Assembly: GCA_963530515.1 (NCBI GenBank)
Contig: CAUSEC010000017.1
Coordinates: 1-64,000 of the forward strand
From: CBFFRJ01 sp963530515
Lineage (GTDB): Bacteria; Pseudomonadota; Gammaproteobacteria; Enterobacterales; Enterobacteriaceae
Reading direction: 5' to 3'
Length of the DNA stretch: 64,000 nucleotides
Shown here: positions 8,140-16,607 of the stretch, in pieces
Position numbering within the stretch: position 1 is the first letter of the stretch
Layout of the letters: each line of letters opens with the position of its first letter
Program-made: the position numbers and the translations under genes
Notes under the pieces: model-generated
What the model saw: only the letters and a program-made list of their open reading frames with translations
Database searches by the model: none
What the model was told of the DNA's origin: nothing

Positions 8140-9468
8140 ATGAATAAATCCCTGCTGGCACTGTTCTGCTGTGGTGCCGTTTCATCATTTTTCGCAGAGG
8201 CTGCGCCAACCCCCTGTGCTCCCGAGTCCTTTGGCGGAAAAGGCGATGCCATAACCCTGAACACCCAGGCAATCCAACAGGCGATTCAACAATGCAGCGC
8301 ACGCGGGGGTGGCACGGTAAGGCTGTCTCCGGGCGTATGGCTCAGCGGCCCATTGCAGCTAAAAAACAACATCACGCTCCAGATTGATAAAGGCGCAACA
8401 CTTACGGCGAGTAACCAGGAAGGCAAATTTGTGCCGGCGTTTATTGGTCACCCTGCGCGGGCGAACGAAGCCTTTATTTTTGCCAGTGACGCGCACAATG
8501 TCGCGATAACGGGCGGGGGAACGCTGGACGGTGACGGAGAAAAAACCTGGTGGCCGGATGCGCTGAAAATCCGCGCTGAAGTCCGCAGCGGTAACACTAA
8601 AGCGTTTACGGATCGTTTCCCCGGTATTCCGTTGGCAAACGGCGCGCCTCGCCCGTGGTTTGTTGAATTCAATAATGTTACCGGCGGCAGAGTCGAACAA
8701 CTGCATCTGACGAACTCGCCTATGTGGAACATCGTTATCCGCAATAGCGCGGATATTGACGTGCATGACGTCAGTATTACTAACCCGACCACCTCGCCGA
8801 ACACTGACGGTATGGATATTGTCTCGTCACGCAATGTGACCGTTTCGAAGATGGATATCCACACGGGTGATGACAACATTGCCATTAAATCGGGTCTGGT
8901 ACCGGGAACCGCGGCCCCTTCGAAAGATATCATCGTACGGGATTCCGTCATGCGTGACGGTCACGGCATTTCGGTGGGCAGCGAAACCGCTAACGGCATT
9001 GGCCGCGTGACGGTCAGTCATGTCACCTTTATCAATACCGAGAATGGCGTGCGAATTAAATCCGCACGGGACCGTGGAAACACTATTGGCCCGCTGGTCG
9101 CCGACCATCTGACAATGACGAATGTTGCCACACCGATTCTGGTGACTAACAGCTACAGCGGCCAGTCAGGAGCCAAAGGCAATACGCTTATTTCCGCGCT
9201 GGATAACGCGGAGGTAACAGCCACAACGCCTAAAATCAGCGGCGTCAGTATTTCAAACCTCACCGCCACAAATGCGGATCACGCCATGATCTTCAGCGGC
9301 CTGCCGGAATCCGCAGTGCAAAATGTCTCACTTCACCATATTGATATTGAGGCAAAATATGGCGTACAGGCACGCTATATGAACGGCAATGGGGATGCTA
9401 TACGAATCAAAACACAGCACGGCCCCGTGCTGGAACAAGGCCCACAAACGGCGCTGACATTCCACTGA
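8140..9468 (+). CDS. Exported polygalacturonase, glycoside hydrolase family 28
   Basis: 442 residues. A signal peptide of about 22 residues (ending AEAA) precedes a right-handed parallel beta-helix. All GH28 catalytic signatures are present in order: NTDGMD, then GDDNIAIK (the two Asp), DGHGISVG (the His) and RIKSA. GH28 enzymes cut alpha-1,4-galacturonan by inversion. The start MNKSLLALFCCGA is a normal Sec signal and lacks a lipobox, so the enzyme is periplasmic or secreted. Its product, galacturonate or a short oligomer, would feed the pathway that uses UxaB at 33718. A terminator follows the stop, so it is monocistronic. Exo- or endo-action cannot be told from sequence. Confidence 0.9.
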   Translation: MNKSLLALFCCGAVSSFFAEAAPTPCAPESFGGKGDAITLNTQAIQQAIQQCSARGGGTVRLSPGVWLSGPLQLKNNITLQIDKGATLTASNQEGKFVPAFIGHPARANEAFIFASDAHNVAITGGGTLDGDGEKTWWPDALKIRAEVRSGNTKAFTDRFPGIPLANGAPRPWFVEFNNVTGGRVEQLHLTNSPMWNIVIRNSADIDVHDVSITNPTTSPNTDGMDIVSSRNVTVSKMDIHTGDDNIAIKSGLVPGTAAPSKDIIVRDSVMRDGHGISVGSETANGIGRVTVSHVTFINTENGVRIKSARDRGNTIGPLVADHLTMTNVATPILVTNSYSGQSGAKGNTLISALDNAEVTATTPKISGVSISNLTATNADHAMIFSGLPESAVQNVSLHHIDIEAKYGVQARYMNGNGDAIRIKTQHGPVLEQGPQTALTFH

Positions 9469-9475
9469 CAGCCAG

Positions 9476-9505
9476 CCCGGAGTGTGTTGTTCCTCCGGGA
9501 GTTTT
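9476..9505 (+). terminator. Terminator of the GH28 gene
   Basis: CCCGGAG, a 10-base loop, CTCCGGG, then AGTTTTG, 8 bases after the stop codon. Confidence 0.75.
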
Positions 9506-9512
9506 GCTCTGC

Positions 9513-9559
9513 CCTGTTGACGTCTTGATCATGAAAAAATCCCTCAGAGCGTCAACAGG
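9513..9559. repeat. 10-bp inverted repeat in the GH28/ATPase gap
   Basis: CCTGTTGACG and CGTCAACAGG flank 27 bases that include TCATGA. It could be a second terminator, a regulator site or the edge of the acquired segment. The rest of 9560-9837 is AT-rich and shows no gene; it should hold the promoter of the ATPase gene. Confidence 0.4.
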
Positions 9560-9837
9560 CGACATTAGTGCTTAGTGTTTAAACACAAAGCTGGGTGTTA
9601 ACGTAAAGCAGAAAAGGCAGCTTTAGGCAAGCAGAGGACGTTACTTGCACATGATATATTGTTTTAAGGGGAGCTGATCAGAGGAGGAAAATGTCCTCTG
9701 ATAAAAAAAACGTGGCTGAATATGTCTATTAGCAAATCAACGTGGTATATACAGTTTTATGGTAAATAGAGACTCCACATTGATCAGTTGAGGTTTTATT
9801 TTTATTTTCATCTGTTATGAATAAGAAAGGAATATAA

Positions 9838-11442
9838 ATGGATTTTAAAGTACCTACAGACACAGGTAATCTAACCATAGGCATTGATTTTGGCGGGGCT
9901 GTTATTTTTGTTGGTGCTAATGGCAGTGGAAAATCACGGCTTGCTATAAACATCGAAGAGTCTCTTGGGGAACAAGCTCATAGAATATCTGCTCATCGCG
10001 CGTTGAATTTAAACCCGGACGTTCCAAAAATAAGAGAAGATAAGGCCCTGAGAACACTCCGATATGGAAATGATTGGGAAGGTATATCTATTAGCAGTCG
10101 TAATACCCATCGGTGGCAATCTAAGGCCAGTAGTTTTTTGCTTAACGATTTTGACTGTGTTATTCAGGCACTTTTTGCTGAGCAGTCTAAAACGGCACTT
10201 GGTAGCCATCATATTTTAATGGGTAAAGTCAGCGGCGAATCTAAGAAAACTAAATTTGAAAAATTAAATGAAATATGGGGGAATTTAATTCCCCACAGAG
10301 AGCTAATTATTGATGGGGATGATATTCAGGTAAAAATACCTGGTAATGAGTTAACTTACAGTTCGGCAGATATGAGTGATGGTGAGCGAGCTATTTTTTA
10401 TCTAATTGGACAAGTTTTAGTCGCCACTACTAACTCTGTTCTCATTATTGATGAACCTGAACTCCACATCCATCGTTCTATAATGAGCTCACTTTGGGAT
10501 CAGCTTGAAAGTGCTAGACAAGATTGTGCTTTTATTTTCATTACTCATGATATTGAGTTTGCTGCAAGCCGAATTGCTAAAAAAATAGCAATTAAAGATT
10601 ATCAACCAAATGGCCCTACTTGGGGGTTGGAAGAGATACCAGAAGGAACTGGTTTTTCTGAAGAGTTAACAACTCTTATTTTAGGTAGTAGAAGACCGAT
10701 TCTTTTCGTTGAAGGTGATAATAATAGTTTGGATAAAGCACTGTACCGTAGCATTTACCCAGGGTGGACTGTTATACCTAGAGGATCTTGCCAAAATGTG
10801 ATTCATTCTGTAGTCACACTTAGAGCAAATCAAACTCTCACACGAGTGAAGTGTGCCGGTATTGTTGACGCTGACGGTCATAGCGATGAAGAGGTGGAGG
10901 CATTTAATGAACTTGGGGTTAAAGTTCTTCCAGTTTCAGAAATTGAAAACGTTTTCCTCATTCCCTCTGTTAGTCGCGAGATTGCTATCAAAGAAAACTA
11001 TCCTGAAGATGAAATAGTTAGGAAATTAGATATCATATTGGACGATGTTATTGCGTTAATAAATCAAGGCGCTAACTTTGAGAAATGCATTATTATGTAT
11101 TGTCAAAGGAGAATAGATAGATACCTTAAACTAGTAGACATCAGTGCTAGCAATAGCATTGGTGAAATGAAAACATTATATCATGATAAGACTAATTCAT
11201 TGGATGTCGAGCTAATATATAACACTCATGCTAACGATCTAAGAACGGCAATTCAGGAAAGAGACATTGGTAAAATTCTTTCTATTTTTGATAATAAAGG
11301 TATGCTAGCCAAAGCTGGATTGACGCTAACAGGGAAAAGCAAAATTCAGTTTGAAAATTGGTTGTTCAGAACCCTTACTAGCGAATCACATAGTGGAATA
11401 GTCAGCGCTGTGAGGGCTGCTTTACCGGAGATTAGGCCCTAA
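9838..11442 (+). CDS. Fused ABC-type ATPase and TOPRIM/DUF4435 protein, candidate anti-phage effector
   Basis: 534 residues. The N-terminal part (about 1-285) is an SMC/ABC-like ATPase: Walker A GANGSGKS at 26-33, signature-like SDGER at 180-184, Walker B VLIIDEPELH at 201-210 and a switch His in ITHD at about 237. The C-terminal part starts RPILFVEGDNNSLDKALY, whose Glu292 plus the DxD of GIVDADGH (344-346) and EIENVFL form a TOPRIM-like metal site of the DUF4435 type. OLD nucleases and the AriA/AriB pair of PARIS join the same two activities. The gene is much richer in A and T than its neighbours and lies alone between two terminators, which suggests horizontal gain. Function in defence is inferred from architecture only. 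Confidence 0.8.
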   Translation: MDFKVPTDTGNLTIGIDFGGAVIFVGANGSGKSRLAINIEESLGEQAHRISAHRALNLNPDVPKIREDKALRTLRYGNDWEGISISSRNTHRWQSKASSFLLNDFDCVIQALFAEQSKTALGSHHILMGKVSGESKKTKFEKLNEIWGNLIPHRELIIDGDDIQVKIPGNELTYSSADMSDGERAIFYLIGQVLVATTNSVLIIDEPELHIHRSIMSSLWDQLESARQDCAFIFITHDIEFAASRIAKKIAIKDYQPNGPTWGLEEIPEGTGFSEELTTLILGSRRPILFVEGDNNSLDKALYRSIYPGWTVIPRGSCQNVIHSVVTLRANQTLTRVKCAGIVDADGHSDEEVEAFNELGVKVLPVSEIENVFLIPSVSREIAIKENYPEDEIVRKLDIILDDVIALINQGANFEKCIIMYCQRRIDRYLKLVDISASNSIGEMKTLYHDKTNSLDVELIYNTHANDLRTAIQERDIGKILSIFDNKGMLAKAGLTLTGKSKIQFENWLFRTLTSESHSGIVSAVRAALPEIRP

Positions 11443-11479
11443 TTTCTCTCGTGAGACTAGACAACCTAAATCAGATAAC

Positions 11480-11508
11480 AGCCCTCTCTGATAGAGGGCT
11501 GCTTTTTG
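11480..11508 (+). terminator. Terminator of the ATPase-TOPRIM gene
   Basis: AGCCCTCT, loop CTGAT, AGAGGGCT, then GCTTTTT, 37 bases after the stop codon. Confidence 0.8.
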
Positions 11509-11863
11509 CAGCAAGCACAGAACCAAGCATAATACATCTCTCTTTAAGCCAGTACACTCATCTCCCCCTCTTACGTGTGCCACCGTGACTGGTTCAGGTC
11601 CACCTGCATCCTTTTGATTAAAACATTCAATGTAACTCACTTTAGTTGTTGGGATTACGAACTTCCGCTCCTCGCTCACAGCACACATGACCTCAGACTA
11701 TTTACGCAGCCCCCCTTCCTGACGTATCCCCGCTAAAACAGTCACAACCCCCCCCCGAAAACCTACGCCCGCAACGTGGCATATCTCCGTCCCCAATCAA
11801 TGCTATCATCCCCCTCTGACACAGAACCCGTCCTGACACCGGCATTGGCCCTAGGAGTGATTG
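11509..11863. other. Intergenic region before ymjA
   Basis: No gene recognised. It contains a run of nine C (11748-11756) and presumably the ymjA promoter. Base composition returns to normal here, marking the right edge of the AT-rich segment. Confidence 0.35.
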
Positions 11864-12109
11864 ATGAACGATGAAATACCACTGAAATATTATGACATTG
11901 CGGATGAGTACGCGACGGAGACTGACATTGCGGTGAGCGAAGAAGAGCGTGATGCCGTGGCGCGTTATTTCCAGCTGCTGCTGACCCGCTTAATGAATAA
12001 CGAAGAGATCAGTGAAGAAGCGCAGGGAGAGATGGCGGTTGAAGCCGGTATCAATACCCAACGCATTGATGAGATTGCAAACTTCCTGAACCAATGGGGC
12101 AATGAGTAG
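11864..12109 (+). CDS. ymjA: YmjA, DUF2543 family small protein
   Basis: 81 residues, the same length as E. coli YmjA, and nearly the same at both ends: MNDEIPLKYYDIADEYATE at the start and RIDEIANFLNQWGNE at the end. The middle LLTRLMNNEEISEEAQ is also typical. It is acidic, helical and cytoplasmic, with no known function. I chose the ATG at 11864 over the TTG three bases earlier because it matches the family; GGAGTG stands upstream. It runs toward nifJ. Confidence 0.85.
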   Translation: MNDEIPLKYYDIADEYATETDIAVSEEERDAVARYFQLLLTRLMNNEEISEEAQGEMAVEAGINTQRIDEIANFLNQWGNE

Positions 12110-12149
12110 TTTCTGACAATACGTTTCCCGCCCCTTGCTGGAATATTCA

Positions 12150-12180
12150 CAGGCCCGGATTTCCGGGCCTGTTGCATTTT
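12150..12180 (+). terminator. Terminator between ymjA and nifJ
   Basis: CAGGCCCGG, loop ATTT, CCGGGCCTG, then TTGCATTTTATT. The two genes converge here, so the hairpin may serve both. Confidence 0.75.
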
Positions 12181-15100
12181 ATTCTCCGGCCAGCCGTTTG
12201 TAGTGTGCAAAACGCGTTCTGGCATCCTCTTCGGTTTGAGCAAACAGCCGCTCTGCCAGTTCTGGTGACGTACGCCCCAGCGAGGCGTAACGCACTTCGC
12301 CCATCAGGAAATCGCGGAAATCCTCTTCCGGCTCTTCGGAATCGAGGATAAACGGATTTTTCCCTTTCGATATCAGCTGCGGATTGTAGCGCCACAAATG
12401 CCAGTACCCCGCCTCCACGGCCCGTTTCGCTTCATGAATGCTGCGGCCCATGCCCGCTTTCAATCCGTGGTTAATGCAGGCCGCATAGGCAATCACCAGC
12501 GACGGCCCAGGCCAGGCTTCGGCCTCGGCAATCGCGCGCAGGGTCTGCGCTTTGTCTGCCCCCATCGCCACCTGCGCGACATACACATTGCCGTAGCTCA
12601 CCGCCATCATGCCCAGATCTTTTTTCCGGGTGCGTTTCCCTTCGGCGGCGAATTTGGCGATGGCCGCAACCGGGGTGGATTTCGACGACTGCCCGCCGGT
12701 GTTGGAGTAGACCTCGGTATCAAATACCAGCACGTTGACGTCTTCGCCAGAGGCGAGCACATGATCCAGCCCGCCAAAACCGATGTCATAGGCCCAGCCG
12801 TCACCGCCAAAAATCCACTGTGACCGCCTGGCGAAATAATCCCGGTTCTCATAGAGTCGGTTGAGCAGCGGATCGTCGCCCTTCTCCTGCGCCAGCAGCG
12901 CGCTCAGGGCCTCCGCGCGTAAACGTGTCCCTTCCCCCTGCTCCTTATGCTCCAGCCACTCACGCAGCGCGCCCTTGAGTTCCTCGCTGATCGAGCCTGC
13001 CAGCGCATCCATCGCATCGCTGGCAAGTTGCTCACGCACCGCGCGCCCGCCTAGCATCATGCCGAGACCAAACTCCGCATTATCCTCAAACAGCGAGTTC
13101 GCCCACGCCGGGCCCTGGCCCTTATGGTTGGTGGTCCAGGGGATGGACGGCGCGCTCGCGCCCCAGATGGAGGAACACCCGGTGGCATTGGCGACCATCA
13201 TGCGGTCGCCGAACAGCTGCGTCACCAGGCGCGCGTAAGGCGTTTCACCGCAGCCCGCGCAGGCACCAGAGAACTCCAGCAGTGGCGTTTCAAACTGGCT
13301 GCCTTTGACCGTGCCTTTGCTGAACGGATTGGTCTTCGGCAGCAGCGCCAGCGCGTAATCCCACACGGGGATCATATGGCGCTGACTGTCCAGCGGCTGC
13401 ATGCTCAGCGCCTTGCCTTTCGACGGGCAGATATCCACGCAGTTACCGCAGCCGGAGCAATCGAGCGGCGACACCGCCAGATGGTATTCAAAGTTTTTTG
13501 CTCCCTGCGCGACTTTACTCAGCAGTTCGACCGGGGCCACATCGCGCTCTTCACTGCTCAGCAGTGCCGGGCGAACAGCCGCATGTGGGCAGATAAACGC
13601 GCACTGATTACACTGGGTGCAGGCTTCCGGCTGCCAGACCGGCACCTGCATCGCAATGCCGCGTTTCTCCCACGCCGAGGTGCCCGGAGGGAAAGTCCCG
13701 TCTTCCCTCCCCATGAATGCGCTCACCGGCAGCGTGTCGCCCACCTGGCGGTTCATTGGCTCCAGAATGTTGCGGATAAAGTCCGGCATCCCTTTGCCGT
13801 CGTCGCCCTCTTCTTCCGCCACCCAGGCCCAGTGCTCAGGTACGATGATTTCCTGCAACGCATCCATCCCCAAATCGATAGCGGCGTTGTTCATGTCCAC
13901 CACGTTCTGCCCTTTGCTGCCGTAAGATTTCACCACCGCTTTTTTGAGGTGCGCCGCCGCCGTTTTGGCATCAATGATGTCAGTCAGCTTAAAAAACGCG
14001 GCCTGCATCAGCATATTAAAACGCCCACCGAGGCCGAGCTTACGGGCAATATCCACCGCGTTAAGGGTGTAAAACCTCACCCCCTGGCGGGCAATCAGGC
14101 GCTTCATCTTGTTCGGCAGGTTTTGCTCCACTTCCTCGCCAAGCCAGGTGCAGTTGAGCAGAAAAATGCCGCCCGGATTGATGCCGTCCAGCAGGTCGTA
14201 TTTGTCCACGTAGGACTGTTGCGAACAGGCAATAAAATCGGCGTTATGAATCAGATACGGCGAGGTGATCGGGCGTTTGCCAAAGCGCAGATGCGACATC
14301 GTGATCCCGCCGGATTTTTTTGAATCGTAGGCAAAATAGGCCTGGGCGAACATCGGCGTGGTGTCACCGATGATTTTAATGGCGTTTTTGTTAGCGCTGA
14401 CCGTGCCGTCAGAGCCCAGCCCCCAGAATTTACAGGCGGTAATCCCTTCGCGGGAGACGTGAACGTCATAGGCCGGTACTGGTAGCGAGGTATGGGTGAC
14501 GTCATCGAAAATCCCCACCGTAAAACCGTCCATCGGCAGCGGTTTTTTCAGATTCTCAAACACCGAGACGATATGCCCAGGCAGCACGTCTTTGCCACCG
14601 AGGGCATAGCGCCCGCCGACAATCAACGGCGCGTCATCGTGGTGATAAAACGCATTTTTCACATCAAGACACAGGGGTTCCGCCTGCGCGCCCGGCTCTT
14701 TGGTTCTGTCCAACACGGCGATACGCTTTACGCTTTTCGGGATACGGGCCAGGAAGTGGGCCAGCGAAAACGGCCTGAACAGATGAACCGACAGCAGCCC
14801 GACCTTGTCGCCGCTGTCGATCATCGCATCCACCACTTCCTGAATGGTGTCGCACACCGAGCCCATGGCGATAATCATCTGCTCGGCATCCGGCGCGCCG
14901 TAATAATCGAACAGATGGTATTCACGCCCGGTGATGCGGTAAATGTCGGCCATGTAACCTTCGACAATATCCGGCAAAGCCTGATAAAAGCGGTTGGAGG
15001 ATTCGCGCGCCTGAAAATAGATATCCGGGTTTTGCGCGGTACCACGAATCACCGGGTGATCCGGGTTCAGAGCATTACGCCGAAAGCGACTGAGCGCCTC

Positions 15101-15691
15101 CTGGTCGATAAGCGGTGCCAGCGCGTCCTGCTCCAGCACTTCAATCTTCTGAATTTCATGGGACGTGCGAAAGCCATCAAAAAAGTTGATAAACGGCACC
15201 CGGCCTTTAATGGCCGCCAGGTGAGCAACGGCCGACAAATCCATCACCTGCTGAACGTTGTTTTCTGCCAGCATCGCACAGCCGGTCTGGCGCACCGCCA
15301 TCACGTCCTGATGATCGCCAAAAATGTTCAGTGAGTTGGTGGCGAGCGCCCTCGCGCTGACGTGAAAAACCCCCGGTAGCAGCTCTCCGGCAATTTTGTA
15401 GAGGTTGGGGATCATCAACAGCAGCCCCTGAGAGGCGGTATAGGTGGTGGTCAGCGCCCCGGCCTGCAAGGCACCGTGCACCGCCCCGGCCGCCCCCGCT
15501 TCGGACTGCATCTCCATCAGACGCACCGGCTGCCCGAACAGGTTTTTCTTACCCTGCGCGGCCCACTCATCCACGTTCTCCGCCATCGGCGTGGACGGCG
15601 TAATAGGATAGATCGCCGCCACATCCGTAAAGGCATAAGAGATCCAGGCCGCCGCAGCGTTGCCATCCATCGTTTTCATCTTTCCCGACAT
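12179..15691 (-). CDS. nifJ: Pyruvate:flavodoxin/ferredoxin oxidoreductase NifJ
   Basis: 1170 residues. It oxidises pyruvate to acetyl-CoA and CO2 and passes electrons to flavodoxin (NifF) for nitrogenase. Domains follow the family order: pyrimidine-binding domain I (AAIYPITPSTPMAE), middle domains, two [4Fe-4S] motifs (CTQCNQCAFICP and CSGCGNCVDICP), and the TPP-binding region with CAGCGETPYARL and NATGCSSIWG; all binding Cys are present. The ATG at 15691 (MSGKMKTMDGN, as in Klebsiella NifJ) follows GGGGAACAAG; an upstream in-frame start is unlikely. A sigma-54 promoter lies at 15761-15776, divergent from the nifX promoter. The frame is intact although its flavodoxin partner is broken (20926-21144). 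YdbK of E. coli is a housekeeping homologue, but the promoter and position make this nifJ. Confidence 0.95.
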   Translation of the reverse strand: MSGKMKTMDGNAAAAWISYAFTDVAAIYPITPSTPMAENVDEWAAQGKKNLFGQPVRLMEMQSEAGAAGAVHGALQAGALTTTYTASQGLLLMIPNLYKIAGELLPGVFHVSARALATNSLNIFGDHQDVMAVRQTGCAMLAENNVQQVMDLSAVAHLAAIKGRVPFINFFDGFRTSHEIQKIEVLEQDALAPLIDQEALSRFRRNALNPDHPVIRGTAQNPDIYFQARESSNRFYQALPDIVEGYMADIYRITGREYHLFDYYGAPDAEQMIIAMGSVCDTIQEVVDAMIDSGDKVGLLSVHLFRPFSLAHFLARIPKSVKRIAVLDRTKEPGAQAEPLCLDVKNAFYHHDDAPLIVGGRYALGGKDVLPGHIVSVFENLKKPLPMDGFTVGIFDDVTHTSLPVPAYDVHVSREGITACKFWGLGSDGTVSANKNAIKIIGDTTPMFAQAYFAYDSKKSGGITMSHLRFGKRPITSPYLIHNADFIACSQQSYVDKYDLLDGINPGGIFLLNCTWLGEEVEQNLPNKMKRLIARQGVRFYTLNAVDIARKLGLGGRFNMLMQAAFFKLTDIIDAKTAAAHLKKAVVKSYGSKGQNVVDMNNAAIDLGMDALQEIIVPEHWAWVAEEEGDDGKGMPDFIRNILEPMNRQVGDTLPVSAFMGREDGTFPPGTSAWEKRGIAMQVPVWQPEACTQCNQCAFICPHAAVRPALLSSEERDVAPVELLSKVAQGAKNFEYHLAVSPLDCSGCGNCVDICPSKGKALSMQPLDSQRHMIPVWDYALALLPKTNPFSKGTVKGSQFETPLLEFSGACAGCGETPYARLVTQLFGDRMMVANATGCSSIWGASAPSIPWTTNHKGQGPAWANSLFEDNAEFGLGMMLGGRAVREQLASDAMDALAGSISEELKGALREWLEHKEQGEGTRLRAEALSALLAQEKGDDPLLNRLYENRDYFARRSQWIFGGDGWAYDIGFGGLDHVLASGEDVNVLVFDTEVYSNTGGQSSKSTPVAAIAKFAAEGKRTRKKDLGMMAVSYGNVYVAQVAMGADKAQTLRAIAEAEAWPGPSLVIAYAACINHGLKAGMGRSIHEAKRAVEAGYWHLWRYNPQLISKGKNPFILDSEEPEEDFRDFLMGEVRYASLGRTSPELAERLFAQTEEDARTRFAHYKRLAGE

Positions 15692-15760
15692 GTCTTGTTC
15701 CCCGACTGTAAGAGGCATTGTCGCTACCAAAAGTGGCAGCAAACCGTGATACCCCGGCAT

Positions 15761-15776
15761 TGCACAGCCTGTGCCA
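15761..15776 (-). promoter_or_regulatory. Sigma-54 promoter of nifJ
   Basis: On the minus strand TGGCACAGGCTGTGCA has the required GG-N10-GC spacing of a -24/-12 promoter. A start near 15750 gives a leader of about 60 bases to the nifJ ATG. Confidence 0.85.
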
Positions 15777-15833
15777 TGTCGAGAACCAAAAAATTATTCC
15801 TTTAATAACAGTGCGTTAAAAAAATCACCTGCA

Positions 15834-15849
15834 TGTAAAAAACCCGACA
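15834..15849. promoter_or_regulatory. NifA upstream activator site, nifJ/nifX intergenic region
   Basis: A perfect TGT-N10-ACA (TGT 15834-15836, ACA 15847-15849) lies about 90 bases before the nifJ start and about 150 before the rightward promoter. Two imperfect copies follow: TGC-N10-ACA (15885-15900) and TGT-N10-ACC (15906-15921). The shared region fits NifA control of both directions. Confidence 0.75.
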
Positions 15850-15963
15850 TTGGACGAAACAAGACAGTCAACGCGACATCACTTTGCCCCTACGTCGACA
15901 ATCAATGTGGGTTTTCTGACCCGCGGCGAAACCATAATTTATTGAAATACAAGACGTCATTCC

Positions 15964-15979
15964 TGGCGCAGGTATTGCA
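15964..15979 (+). promoter_or_regulatory. Sigma-54 promoter now driving nifX
   Basis: TGGCGCAGGTATTGCA has GG-N10-GC spacing. In Klebsiella the promoter that faces away from nifJ belongs to nifH. Here nifX begins only 48 bases downstream, so this is either the old nifH promoter or the nifE promoter, brought next to nifX by deletion of the genes between. Confidence 0.8.
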
Positions 15980-16026
15980 AAGGCTGAGGTCTTCACACTG
16001 AACACCCGCAGCAACAGGGAGATGCC

Positions 16027-16410
16027 ATGCACGCGATCAACCGACTCTTAACGACGGTTTGTACCGACGAATGGTCAACAAAGGTGGCGTTTGCCAGCAC
16101 CGATTACCACCACGTCAACCAGCACTTTGGCAACACGCCGAGGCTGGTTATCTATGGCGTCAAAGAGAAGGACATATCACTGCTGCGGGTAGTGGAATTT
16201 AGCGTCACACCGGAACACCAGAATGACCATCTGACGCACCGCATTGCCGTGCTGGGCGACTGTATGACGGTGTATTGCGTGGCGATTGGTGAGTCAGTTT
16301 TCCAGCAACTCCTTCAGGCAGGCGTGCGTGCGGTGCGGGTGGCGGACAATACCCCCATCCCCGTTCTCCTTCAGGAAATTCAATCGTGCTGGTGCATGCG
16401 CCCTGACTGA
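16027..16410 (+). CDS. nifX: NifX, nitrogenase cofactor-carrier protein, short C-terminus
   Basis: 127 residues. NifX binds NifB-co and FeMo-co precursors and passes them between NifB and NifEN. The alignment with Klebsiella NifX runs from the first residues (INR...DEWS.KVAFAS.DY.HV.QHFG.TPRLV.YGVK) to LLQEIQ near 120; after that this protein ends SCWCMRPD, while Klebsiella NifX (156 residues) continues with a charged tail. So the conserved fold is whole and only the tail is gone. GGGAG stands 6 bases before the ATG. In Klebsiella nifX follows nifE and nifN; here no nifE or nifN exists upstream. Without a NifEN partner its usual role is not possible in this cluster. Confidence 0.88.
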   Translation: MHAINRLLTTVCTDEWSTKVAFASTDYHHVNQHFGNTPRLVIYGVKEKDISLLRVVEFSVTPEHQNDHLTHRIAVLGDCMTVYCVAIGESVFQQLLQAGVRAVRVADNTPIPVLLQEIQSCWCMRPD

Positions 16411-16415
16411 ACGCG

Positions 16416-16431
16416 TGTCGTTTCTGCGACA
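16416..16431. promoter_or_regulatory. NifA upstream activator site for nifU
   Basis: Perfect TGT-N10-ACA, 84 bases before the -12 element of the nifU promoter, starting 6 bases after the nifX stop. Confidence 0.8.
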
Positions 16432-16514
16432 AACCTCACATAAATCGCGACAGTGTCGGCACCCTGATGTAAGGAATTTAAGCTAACACCATAATTTTTA
16501 GGTTCTTTTACTTC

Positions 16515-16530
16515 TGGCACTGCTTTTGCC
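16515..16530 (+). promoter_or_regulatory. Sigma-54 promoter of the nifUSVWM operon
   Basis: TGGCACTGCTTTTGCC matches the -24/-12 consensus with GG-N10-GC. It lies 78 bases before the nifU ATG. Confidence 0.88.
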
Positions 16531-16607
16531 TGGATGTTGTACCCGCCGTTGATTACCGCGGTGAATGGCGCCCCGCGCTGTCCGTCATCATCCTGGGAGC
16601 TTTGAGC

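Noticed and set aside
11443..11863. tRNA or attachment site beside the AT-rich ATPase gene
   Set aside because: No cloverleaf and no flanking direct repeats could be found, and there is no integrase gene nearby.
13124..14323. Long plus-strand frame opposite nifJ
   Set aside because: Antisense shadow in a GC-rich gene; Arg/His-rich translation without motifs. The same holds for long frames opposite nifS, nifV, sad, uxaB and the LDH-like gene.
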